Assembly: GCA_947311845.1 (NCBI GenBank)
Contig: CAMZMU010000049.1
Location: 4,912,421 to 4,976,420 of the forward strand
Source: Poa pratensis
Lineage: Eukaryota > Streptophyta > Magnoliopsida > Poales > Poaceae
Reading direction: 5' to 3'
DNA: 64,000 nt
Shown one piece after another: positions 1 through 9,982 of this stretch; positions within the stretch are counted from its first letter, which is position 1, and each line of letters starts with the position of its first letter. The position numbers and the translations under genes were made by a program. Under the pieces are notes generated by a model. That model was not told the origin of the DNA, made no database searches, and saw only the letters and a list, made by a program, of their open reading frames with translations.

Positions 1-414
1 ATATTTGCTCAGGTACTTAGGGTTTTCGCGTCGGGGGGAATAAGTAGGCGAAAGGGCGGCGGCTGGGGACCCCCGAGGGGCCCACACCACCCTAGGGTGA
101 GGCAGAGGGGGGGCCGCGCCCTAGGTGCGTGTGGCCTCCTGGTGGCCCTCCTCTGCTGCTCCTTCGCTCCGTCAGGCGTATTCTGGAAAAATAGGCACCC
201 CCGTATAGTTTCGTCTAATTCCGAGAATATTTCCAGACTAGCTTTTCTGGAATACAAAAACAGCAGAAAACAGGAACTGGCACTTCGGCATCTTGTTAAT
301 AGGTTAGTCCCAAAAAATGTATAAAAGTGATATAAAGTAGATGCAAAACATGTAGCAATTGGTATAAAACAGGCATGGAACATCAAAAATTATAGATACG
401 TTTGAGACGTATCA
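1..414 (-). repeat. Dispersed Triticeae repeat inserted in the CACTA element (partial)
   Basis: The minus strand from 414 reads TGATACGTCTCAAACGTATC, a start I recognise from memory as a very common Triticeae repeat end, though I cannot name its family with certainty. Towards position 1 the sequence becomes GC-rich with purine and pyrimidine runs. The window cuts it off. It lies inside the intron-rich coding part of the CACTA element and is best read as a nested insertion. The overlapping open frames look fortuitous. Confidence 0.5.
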
Positions 415-552
415 CTTGTCAACTTGAATGCTTAGCAGAATTCAGTGGAACCTGCGGACGTTTACATAAAGCAGACATGCATAGCTCATCAATTACACTT
501 AACATCGAAAAAGCCAAATAAAAATATGTACAAGATAGAAACACTCACTTGA

Positions 553-1640
553 AATTGTAAGGAAATAGTATTTCCGTACAGAAGTTTTGCTTGATTAAAA
601 AGGTGATCAGGTCATGCTCCACGTCTCTGGGGTGATTGTGTAACGTATGTTCATTAACGATATATGGATCAACGAACCCAACCTCATAAACTCTAGATGT
701 TTTGCATTCCATCATCTTCATTCTACATAATAGCGTACAAAAGGATATATATATAGTCAGGATAATATAATACAGGCAATGAACGAGCAGAGCTAGAGAC
801 TTAATTACGAAAATAAATCACTTACAGACAATAGCAACTGAGTATAGATTTGTCGAAGGCGCACTGATTGAATAACTGAAACAGTTCAGTCATTTGAACC
901 TGTATACTGTAACGTTTGAAGAAATGCTCCACTCTAACGTCCACCGCAATCCACTCTTTCGCGTCCTTCTTTGATGTGTGCACCATATACCAGTTGTGCA
1001 GATTTCGCATATGTGTTGATAGACGTGTGAGCTCCTCATTACTGACCATAGACTCCCCTTTGACATATTTCCGCGCTATCTCTAACATTGGCTGTTCTTC
1101 ATAGCCTAAAAGTTGACCAAGAGTCATACCCATGGCGGTAGCATTTTCCTTGGCCTGTGATACAGTGATATCATGTTCTCTAGCAGCAGCTATGGCTCTG
1201 GGGTCCAATAATTCCAGGTCCTTATCCATATCGGCTCTGAAGTCCTTGTCGATATCGGAACACACTATGAGCGAGGGGACCGATTGATTTTTCTGCTGTC
1301 CGAGCTGGGCAATTTGTTTCCCGCTTTTTGCACTTCTTTCCTTGTTCTGCCCAGACTGGGCACGTGCTAGCTTACTAAGTTCACGACCATAGTCAGATTG
1401 CAGATTCATCGATATTTGGGATGGCTGCGCAAGAAAGGACTTAGCCCACTTTTGGTTTTTTCATCGTATACCTTCTTTTGCTCGGGCTTTTTTGGTGCAA
1501 AAAAAGTCTTATTGTAGGCAGCCACTACCGCGGCGTTTTCCGCTTCAGTCCTGTCATAAGGTCTCTTGGGAGGAACCGACGGGATGTTGACTATCTTCTG
1601 AGTGCGACCTTTCTTCTGAGTGGGGAGCTTGGATCATTTT
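553..1640 (-). pseudogene. CACTA second protein (Ulp1-like protease type), broken exons
   Basis: Three minus-strand blocks are visible. About 1640-1430 encodes a segment with VPPKRPYD and FFAPKKPEQKK. About 1427-823 encodes MNLQSDYGREL through a long helical region containing TLGQLLGYEEQPM. About 727-553 encodes a segment with VGFVDPYIVNEHT and ends at a GTGAGTG donor. The second block ends at a GTAAGTG donor near 822, so the introns are still recognisable. Residue patterns match the Ulp1-type protease protein that accompanies transposase in grass CACTA elements (recognised from memory). A frame change near 1425 separates the first two blocks, and the C-terminal catalytic part is outside or lost. 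It is not a host gene. Confidence 0.75.
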
Positions 1641-2076
1641 CACTTCATTTACTTGTTGAAATCTAAAAATTTGAATTTTGAAAAATTTACATGCACCAAT
1701 TTTTGAATTGGACAAAACAGTTAACATGAAAAATGTGGAACTTTTAATTATTGATCTAGCAGTGAAAACCTCATTCCATTCTGAGCTCTGAAACTGTAAA
1801 ATTACATATTTCAACTTTCAGTAACTTTTGCCTAATCAAAATTTGCCTAAAATTACACATCTAAAATTCCCTCTACTCCTAGAGCATGAAATCCCTCTCT
1901 ACTTCTAGAGCATTGAGGCAAACTAATAACGAGAGATGAAAGGATAAAGTTGCTAACCTTTTAAAACCTTGGATTTAAGGGTTACCACCAAATCTTGGAA
2001 AAAAAATTGGGCATGAACTCGGCTTGATCAAGAGGAAAAATGGCCACCATGCATATGAGCTCGAGCTGCAGTGGAC

Positions 2077-2317
2077 GAACTTATATATAGGGGTCGATCT
2101 CTAGTCCCGGTCCGTGATACGACCCGGGACTAGAGGCCTCCGCTTGTGGGGCTGGCTGGGCACGAGCCATTTAGTCCCGGGCGGTATCACGGCCCGGGAC
2201 TAGATGTCCGGACTGGAGGCTCCCCGGCCTCCTAGCCGTTGGAGGTGCTACACTAGTCCCGGCCCGTAACAGAGTGGGGACTAGTGCTCTGGATGGAAGA
2301 CCCTTTTTCCACTAGTG
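2077..2317 (-). repeat. CACTA terminus with subterminal repeats
   Basis: Several CTAGTCCCGG-like units in direct and inverted orientation lie next to the CACTAGTGG tip. Such arrays are the transposase-binding region in the CACTA family. A TATATA stretch (2092-2097) lies next to the array. Confidence 0.75.
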
Positions 2318-2939
2318 AGGCCAGACATGGTCGTCGATGATGACCTTCGTTCTTTACATATTTTGTCGCACCACAGTGACCTAATATGTCAGTCTTATAT
2401 AAGAAAACATAGAGAATGCTAAAATAAGGGTAAAACCATGTTTCCAATTTGCTAGATGGAGTATTCGGCAGAATTTTATTTTCACTATATAGGGTAATAT
2501 GTGTCACAAATGTATAACTATGGGCTAAAAGTAAAATTAACTCATCAATAAAAAAATGAATACAAGAAAGATAGAACGGACCTTAGGTGGATCCATAACT
2601 AGGATTGCAAGAATTTGACCACCTATGTTTGGGCAAACAGTCACAGAAGCCACCTTGCGAATCTCACCCATCACATCTTCTCCAAAACCACATATCTCCG
2701 TGTAGCCTCCCCTTCTGCCACTTTCTCCATAGTACCCTGCAAAATTCAGATGTGAGAGAATAACGAGTGGCTTTTCACCCATGCTTTGTGAGGCTTATTT
2801 GGTATATAATATAAGTGGCGTTTTTTATGTATGAAGATTTACTCATCGAAACTGAATGATATGACACTATGGAGATGTCATTCTCGTCGTACCCAAGCGA
2901 TCGGGCAACTTTCTTAAACGAATTGAACTTCCTATCGTC
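2318..2939 (-). pseudogene. Duplicated alanine aminotransferase fragment (exon 11, intron 10, 3' part of exon 10)
   Basis: This stretch matches 27537-28149 of the AlaAT-like gene, with about 20 substitutions plus a few short indels by eye (about 97% identity). It contains an exon 11 copy (2582-2736, both splice sites kept), the short intron 10, and the end of exon 10 (2843-2939). The copy stops abruptly inside exon 10. Its left edge is the CACTA insertion, so the rest of the duplicate probably continues left of the window. Exon 11 differs by Cys to Ser in the YYGECG motif and by Met to Thr. At the PLP-lysine position the codon is ATG, as in the main copy. Confidence 0.9.
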
Positions 2940-3546
2940 TTGTGTAAATTTATATTAATACCCAATCTTGTATGATTTTTTGGATCAAACTAGTATGATA
3001 GGACTCGAGAGAGGAATGTGTGTATTACATGGAGTAAATTGGTCGGAGCAACTGGACATGATTCAATAATTTGGGACCCAATTGGATCATCTACGGACTG
3101 TTTTAGTTTACAAGGTAATCGAGCTGCCACAATACCCACACGGATCGGTCCATCCGTGTGGGATTCGTGTGGGGTGGGGTTTTGCCCGATCTTTACAAGT
3201 GTACAAAGGTGGGTTTTTTGACGATGGCAAGGGGGTCATGTTATTCAATGTGATGCCCATAGCAATGCTTGTATAACTCCGTGTACATCTTTAGAATCAT
3301 TTTTCCATATGGGATGCTGCTAAGTATCATCAAAAGATCACACCTATTTGCTTTGAAAAGAACCAAACTTTGTCTAAAGAGTGCTAACAGTTTGGGGTTG
3401 TAACTGAAAAACGAGTTGCCCAAATTCACTTGCTTTCATTAGAGCAGTTTATTTTAGAAAGTGTTAGTCGTGATGAAATGTCCATGTTATGATATTAGAA
3501 AAGAAAGATTTTAGTCCAATATAAAGATCTTGAAATAAGTCATTGT
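2940..3546. other. Spacer without recognisable genes
   Basis: Sequence of mixed composition after the duplication breakpoint. Short open frames are present, but none has a recognisable motif. No terminal repeats or RNA genes were seen. Confidence 0.5.
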
Positions 3547-4390
3547 GATGCACGAAAAATAAAAACAGACATGTACAGAACGCCCTCACAAACAGCAGCT
3601 GGATCTTGGACATCTCGGTTCAGAACTTCACTCTTGACCACATGTCAGAGTTCGTCAACCTCTGGGGCTGTCTTCAGGAGGTCACGCTCACACCTAGCAC
3701 CGCAGACACCATCACCTGGACTCTTTCCCCAGATGGGAAATACTCGGCTGGCTCAGCCTATAAAGCCCAGTTCCTTGGTTCTATTCCTTGCTCCTTCGGC
3801 GACCTCGTTTGGAAGACCTGGGCTCCTCCGAAGTGCAGGTTCTTCTCCTGGCTTGTGGTGCAAAATAGGTTGTGGACTTCGGATCGACTTGCTGTCAGGG
3901 GATGGCCTCATACCCCCTTGTGTCAGCTATGCAGATGTCACGATGAGACGGCCCGTCACATCCTGTTCGAATGCAGGTACTCTCGTCGCATTTGGCAGGC
4001 CGCTGCTTCCTGGCTATCCTGCCCCTCCTTAGTCTTCGATTTGGGCAATGGGCGGCCCACGATGCTTCACTACTGGCAGGCCCTCGCTAAGACGCCAACT
4101 ACACACCCCAAAGGCCTCAAGTCGGCCATCATTCTCCTGACTTGGGAATTGTGGAAAGAGAGGAATGCTCGGGTCTTTAACAATAAGTTCACTTTGCCAA
4201 TGGTCCTTTTCGACAAGATAAAGAATGAAGGGAAGAACTGGATCCTGGCGGGCGCAAGACACCTAGGAGAGATTGTTTCTTGAGTTTTTACATTATGTAA
4301 CTGTTTTTCTTTTGGCTTAGGCCGTGTCAGTTTGCTTCTTCTATATCAATAAAAAAGGCAAAGCTTTTGCCTCGGTTCAAGATGCACGAA
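3547..4390 (+). mobile_element. 5'-truncated LINE with target-site duplications
   Basis: A direct repeat GATGCACGAA flanks the unit (3547-3556 and 4381-4390). The body carries the C-terminal end of a LINE ORF2 (stop at 4281-4283) and about 100 bp of 3' UTR with an AATAAAAAAGGCAAAG tail. This is the expected outcome of target-primed reverse transcription that stopped early. Confidence 0.88.
3606..4283 (+). pseudogene. LINE ORF2 C-terminal fragment with zf-RVT domain
   Basis: The frame encodes the zinc-binding domain that follows reverse transcriptase in plant L1-type LINEs. Visible features are WTLSPDGKYSAGSAYKAQF, a WKTWAPPKCRFFSWL block, and cysteine/histidine spacing through LCQLCRCHDETARHILFEC. 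It continues to WELWKERNARVF, the usual C-terminal signature. The endonuclease and reverse transcriptase parts are absent because of 5' truncation. The methionine at 3606 is only the first one in the fragment. Confidence 0.85.
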
Positions 4391-4809
4391 GAATTAGTGG
4401 TGTTTACAATTAATTGGCGGTGGGTGGGGAGGGTGGAGGTGGAGTGACTTTTTCAAACTGGCATATAAAGAGTTATGGCAAGAAAAATATTATCCCCTTC
4501 TTTATTACTTAGTGGTTGATATGTTCATCTTGATTAACATTTAGGACCTTTCTCGTTAGGCCTATCCCAATGCAACTTCTCTTAGTCTGTATGTAATGCT
4601 CCTAGTCAGCCTTCTCTTAGGCTTGCCACCTAGGATTGGAGCTGACGTGGAAAGATGAATATTTCTGTAGGTAAGTTAAGAACCCGATCTTGTTCCGTAA
4701 ATCTAGGACAAAATAATACTCAGATTATCCAAAACAAGTTCTGAACTCTTGAAAACAAGTTCTAAATTCTTGAGTAAGTTATTTCCCTACCTGATCTGAT
4801 AAATACGTT
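4391..4809. other. Spacer between LINE fragment and copia element
   Basis: AT-rich and low in coding potential, with no recognisable motif. The pre-insertion sequence continues at 14754 after the copia element. Confidence 0.5.
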
Positions 4810-4814
4810 ATTGT

Positions 4815-7800
4815 TGTTGAATTCTATTTCATGTGGGATTGGTTCGGTTAGGGTTAGGGTTTTACCGTACCCTCTTGTAATACCCCACAGTTATAAGACT
4901 CGAGAGGGTAGATTTAGGAATTTGCATTTGTGCATTCATGCATCTTTTGGCAAAATCCAGATAATTTTTGTGCTTTTGTGTTAAAAGAGTCATAGGGTCA
5001 ATACCAGACGAGTGTCGATGACCTAGGAGTCAGACATCGACAGTTAGTCAAGGTGTATCGATAAACCCTATTCTATTTTACAAAAACCCTAACACTTTTA
5101 TTTCAAAGTGATGATTTGATTTTTGACATGACTTAAGTATGAAATCAAATATTCTTTAACTCATCTCATTCTTTCACACACACAAGTCATATTCACAAGT
5201 AAGTAAAATAAATGTTTATGGATGGAAACATCCATTTCATTTACCAAATCAAATAACACAATGTTTACTCACATGTTGGAATTGATTTCACATAAGAATA
5301 AGACATTTATTTTCACCACATTATGAAGCCATGTCACATATCACACTCACATGGTCATTTACAAATTCATAAGAGGAGTTCAATTACATCTCAATTCATG
5401 GATACAAATCCATATCCATACACAAGTCACATACTCATTGTGACTACATTCTTACACTCATAATTACAACCCGAATTACAAATGTTACTCAAATATAAAC
5501 CTTACAATGTTGATCTATTACAAAAGGGAGTAAATAAAATCCTAAACTAAATTCTTCACTTGTCTTTGCTTGGAGTCTTCAACCTGCAAGAACAAACATC
5601 AAAAACAAAAGAAAATGGTGTTAAGATTAAAATGTTGCCAACACCATTTGGTGCTGGCATATTAGTATAGAAAATCTGGTTTAATGCCTAACCAAAACTA
5701 TGGTTTGGTTAGACAGAGTGGAAATGCAAATATAATCCTGAGGCAACAAACAACGGACTGATCTGTGATCATGCTCTTATCAAATCCGAAGGCAACTTAA
5801 GGGGCAAAGGCTTAGCACATAATAGATTTAACTTCAGGCAACAATAGGCAACATGTGCTTTCGAGCAGCTGATCACAAGACCATACATAAGAGAGGCAAC
5901 ATAATTCACATTTCCATTTGGTAAAACCAGAAGATCAAATGCAAATAAATCCAGCAAATGAAATGGTATCACACTTGCCATTAATTGACAAGTGGATCCT
6001 TAAACCCACTTATTAAGCTAACAATGAGCTTAATTGGCCACACACTTGAGTTTAATTAGCAAACCGACTATCTTTAACATCCCCAATTCTCAGCCAAGCA
6101 TTGCCACATAGAAATCTGGACCAGATAGGAGCAATGAGTCAAGAATGACTCATAGCTATCACCAGGGGGAGATGAACTGCGCAGTAGCAGAGCTGAGCTG
6201 ATCTCCTAGGTGAAAAGGAGTGCAGGAATGAGTCAAATAGAGCAGCTCGAGGCAAAGAGGGCCACTGCAAGCAGGTTAGTCACCACAGCCCAATTATCCT
6301 GGTGTCATAAGCACAGGAGTGCCCAAAATTGTATAAATATAGACCCAAGCCGCAGCCACCAGCACACACAACTTCACAGCAACCACAATACACACAGTGC
6401 ACAACCATCATCACATCCAGATCACAAATCTATCTGTTCTTCACCAAGAACACACACCAGCCATTAGCCAAGCATGGAGATTACCTAAAACCATCCACCA
6501 CAAGCCACTAAGCCCTAGAAGGAGGCCAGTAGCAAGAAGAACCACAAGAAGCAGGCCTGGAGGTTGAACCTTGGAGCAAGATTCAGACTCTACCGTAGCC
6601 TAATCTGCTCTACACCCAAGGTTGTTAAACATGAGCTAGAGAGTGATTTAGCAGGTTCTGTAAATGACAGAACCATGCTTGAGTGATTAAATAAGCATCT
6701 GTTCTTAACAGAGCCTTGCTCAGCAAGGTGTGGTGCTCTAGAATAATGAAATTGCAAGCAGAGTACATCTGTGTGTGCAAAGTATAGGACTGAGTGAGAC
6801 AGGGAGTGATGTTGTGTGCAAAAGCATATTGATTGAGCATTCACAGAAGTACAAGGAGGATTTAGTGTAGTATCTGTTCTTATCTTATTGCACAACACAT
6901 CACCACATGACAGTGAACCAGCAGAGCTGGATTAACTGATCATATCCAAGATATATACTTGGAAGAAGCATTAAAAAAGCATTTTCAATCAAGCAAGTTG
7001 CTGTGTAACTAAACATGGAGGCATCACAGCAAGCAAACTTGACTAAATCAAGCTCTAAATCAACTAAATCATCACTGCTAGTACTACAGCTAGCTCAGAA
7101 TTATATTCTGACATACTTATCATCTCAGTGAGCAAGAAATGCTCTTCATTTTAATCCAGAGGTATAGGGGTGATCCATACATGCATGAATCATCCCAATT
7201 ATCTCTACAGCAAGCACCAGAAGGAAGCAATCCACTGAATCAAGCTAGAAGCTCACATACATCATCTGTACATCATAAACCGAGTCATGGTTCGAGCATT
7301 AATTCGAATCAAGGCTGGGAGAGTAGTAGCAGAGCATCATCTGCTCATCGATTCCTAAGCCAAGGAGGGGCATGAGTAGGAGTAGCATCTACTGAAGCTA
7401 GGGAAGAGAAGCAAGGGATGAAATCGACGTTTACCTGGCGTCCATGGCCGTAGCTCCACGGCGGCGAGGCAGAGCTCGCGCTACCGGTGGAGGGGGCGCA
7501 AGGAGGTAGAGGTACACACCATCACCACCCCATGGCGGCACAGGGGGCAAGCCCTGCACCCAGCCATGGCGAGCACGCCGGAGAAGAAGAAGAAGACACG
7601 GCGGCGGGCGAACCCTAACCCTAGGGCAAAGGGGATGCGCGCGGCCACGAGAGGAAGCAACGCCCAAATCGGTCCGGTGAGGGGGAAGAGAGGAGCGAGG
7701 GGAGTGTTTTGCCCCACACCACGGTGGCGGAGATGGCCGGAGTTGGCCGGGGCAAGGCGGCGACGGCGCTGGCGACATGAACGCCTGGGTGAGGTCGGGC

Positions 7801-9939
7801 TCGGGCTCGAGCGAGAAGAGAGAGAGAGTGGCTCGGGTCGGTTGACCGATCGAGCCAGGCTCGAGGTTAACCTGGCTCAACCAAGTGGAGCCAGGGGCAT
7901 TTTGGTAAATTCACCAAATAAAATTATCCAAATTTAAATGAATTTTAACTCCCAAACCAAAGGAACAAAAATCAGCTAAAAATAGTCAACACACTCTATA
8001 AATTATGAGGAATTTTAATATAAGTTTTAATTGAAGTTTTGAAAAATATTTTGTGGATAAAAATTCAAAGATCCTTAAGTGGAAATGATTTAAAATTCTT
8101 TTTCAAAACTATTTTCCTAAAAGAAAATAATATGGGAAAATAAAGTATTGAAATTCAATTATGTTTAACTATTAAAATTTAATCACTTTAAAATCTATTC
8201 CTCATAAAAAAATTGTTGTCAAACTCTTTAAATAATTAAAAACTCCTAAACACTCCAAAAAGTCTTAAATCCGCAACTTGGGAATTTTGGGGTGACGATG
8301 CATATCATGATTATGCATAATAGCATGCTGCCAGAGTTTTGTGTAATCCTTAACGGGATTACCTTGCTATTTTCAGAACTCGGGGTTTTACCGCAAACCC
8401 TAGAACCCCGAAGGGTTGAACGGCCATTTCTATCACAGGCAAGTTCATTCTTGCATGTCCGTTGAAATATTTTTATCAAAGTATTTATAAAATACTATAT
8501 TTATCATTTGCATAAAAAGAAAAACCTATTTTCGAATGATGTGAATTGCTATATATATTATTGTTGGCTGGCAATGGAACCACGGTTTGATGTTGTGGTG
8601 GAGGTTCCATTGTACGGGAAAGTATATATCTAGGATTAATTACCAATGTCACAGTGATCCTAGCGCCGTATTGAAGCGTTTACCATGAGATCTGCTATGG
8701 ATGGTAAAAGTCAGCTGTATCTTCTCTCGTTCACATATCCTCGGCAGGCTATTACCTGGTTGCGTCCGTTGCGGCGGACAACTGTGTGGAAGCGCGTGAC
8801 CTTCCCACCCGACGGGGTGACTGGAATAGAAGATCGGGAGGGGTGGCGGGCCAGTGGTCTTAGTTACCAGCCGCGTCACAAATGGGCGGATATGTGTTGT
8901 GCGGAGAGGGCGGTGATTGGCTTTGGACTCACACCTGGCCCCATACCATGGAAGTATGGACGGGCTAGCTACCCGGAAAGGCAACAAGGCTGGGTTTCTC
9001 TCATGGGTAAAGTTACGCAGCTCTGCAGAGTCAACAACAAGAAACTGTGACTGTCACATCCGTGTTCCCGGAAGGAACTACAGACCGCAGCGGGAAAGGC
9101 ATCCCAAGTGATGACTATGAACCCGTGGAGACTGTGAGCATAGTTTTCTGAAAATAAAATGGACCCTTTCCTAAAAACATTTTCCAAAACCTGCATTATG
9201 TCAAAGACCGTTGGTCATGGTAGTAGCTAGTGCATAAAACACCTTATCGCCTATAATTTGAACTTGCTGAGTAACGCTCGTGTTGCTCACCCTTTTCCTC
9301 GTTGACCCCCTGCTTAGATTTTGGAGCCATCAAAGGAGTTGCCAGTTATCCATCATGACGTCAAGGAAGTATCCAACAAGGAGTCAAGTCTACTGATAGA
9401 GCTTGAAGGAATCAACTGCTACTTCATCAACAGAAGAACGACGACAACAGTGACAATGGTGGAGCAACAACAATATTGTCAATGGCATACATGACGACCA
9501 CTTTGCCAATGAAGGAGACAACATCATTTTGGAAAAGGAGTACAGCCTGGATAAAGACATACCAGATGGAATAGACTAGGGCTGTGACAACAGCAGTAGT
9601 GGAATAGAAATTAGAGATAGAGCTGATATCCAGCTTAGCGCTACGAATTGGATCTTCTCGTGTTTCATTTGCAAGAGACTTCTTCCATGTAAAAGAAGGG
9701 TCTCCAGATTTTGTATTGAATAGTGTTGTAATCCTATAGTGTTACCTTGGACCGACTATGTTTCTGTTGTACTACTCTGAGGGATGTAATATTTTCGGAG
9801 AGGTCCTTCCGTGCGTGTTACATCAACGACTTGTACACTACAACATGCAGTGGTGTGCTGGGTCACCGCACCTCTCTCCCTATATATACACTTGTAATCC
9901 TTGGTTTAATATCAATATACAGAAACTATCCCGTCTTCT
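4815..9939 (+). repeat. 5' LTR of copia 1, in two pieces (4815-4875 and 9871-9939)
   Basis: The left piece matches 14623 onward up to ACCGTACCCTCT. The right piece resumes at CCTCTCTCCC with a TATATATA box (9881-9888) and ends CGTCTTCT directly before the PBS. Joining across the insertion and removing one CCTCT reproduces the 3' LTR with about three mismatches. The left piece holds a telomere-like motif TTAGGGTTAGGG. Confidence 0.9.
4876..9870. mobile_element. About 5.0-kb TG...CA unit inside the copia LTR, probable solo LTR of a large-LTR element
   Basis: The unit begins TGTAATACCCC and ends GGTCACCGCA. It is flanked by CCTCT at 4871-4875 and 9871-9875, the 5-bp TSD expected of an LTR element. 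There is no PBS, PPT, pol frame or internal terminal repeat in the 4995 bp, so a solo LTR from recombination between two LTRs is the simplest reading. It is AT-rich with one GC-rich island (about 7430-7880). Near 8436 it carries CAGGCAAG followed by CTTGCAT, as does the large LTR at 56719. Triticeae Sukkula/LARD-type elements have LTRs of this size; the exact family is not established. Confidence 0.75.
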
Positions 9940-9951
9940 TGGTATCAGAGC
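9940..9951 (+). other. Primer-binding site of copia 1
   Basis: TGGTATCAGAGC directly follows the 5' LTR. It is complementary to the 3' end of plant initiator tRNA-Met, the usual primer for copia elements. Confidence 0.9.
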
Positions 9952-9982
9952 CAGGCGCGCCGCCTCCCGTGCGCCGCCGCAC

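Larger units (their letters stand above)
1..2317 (-). mobile_element. CACTA (En/Spm-type) transposon, terminal part; other end lies left of the window
   Basis: Read on the minus strand, the element starts at 2317 with CACTAGTGGAAAAAGGG, a typical grass CACTA terminus. A subterminal block (about 2077-2317) follows, with repeated CTAGTCCCGG / CCGGGACTAG motifs in both orientations. Further in are degenerate coding exons of the second CACTA protein (553-1640). The element stops against sequence that is a copy of AlaAT intron 11. Position 2318 begins AGG in both copies, so AGG is the likely 3-bp TSD; the partner copy would be upstream of the window. Family known: autonomous Triticeae CACTA elements encode a transposase plus a second protein. 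Only the second-protein part is visible here. Confidence 0.85.

Noticed and set aside
7431..7937. Open frames on both strands in a GC-rich block
   Set aside because: Located in the GC island of the 5-kb LTR-like unit. Low-complexity Pro/Arg/Ser translation without motifs.
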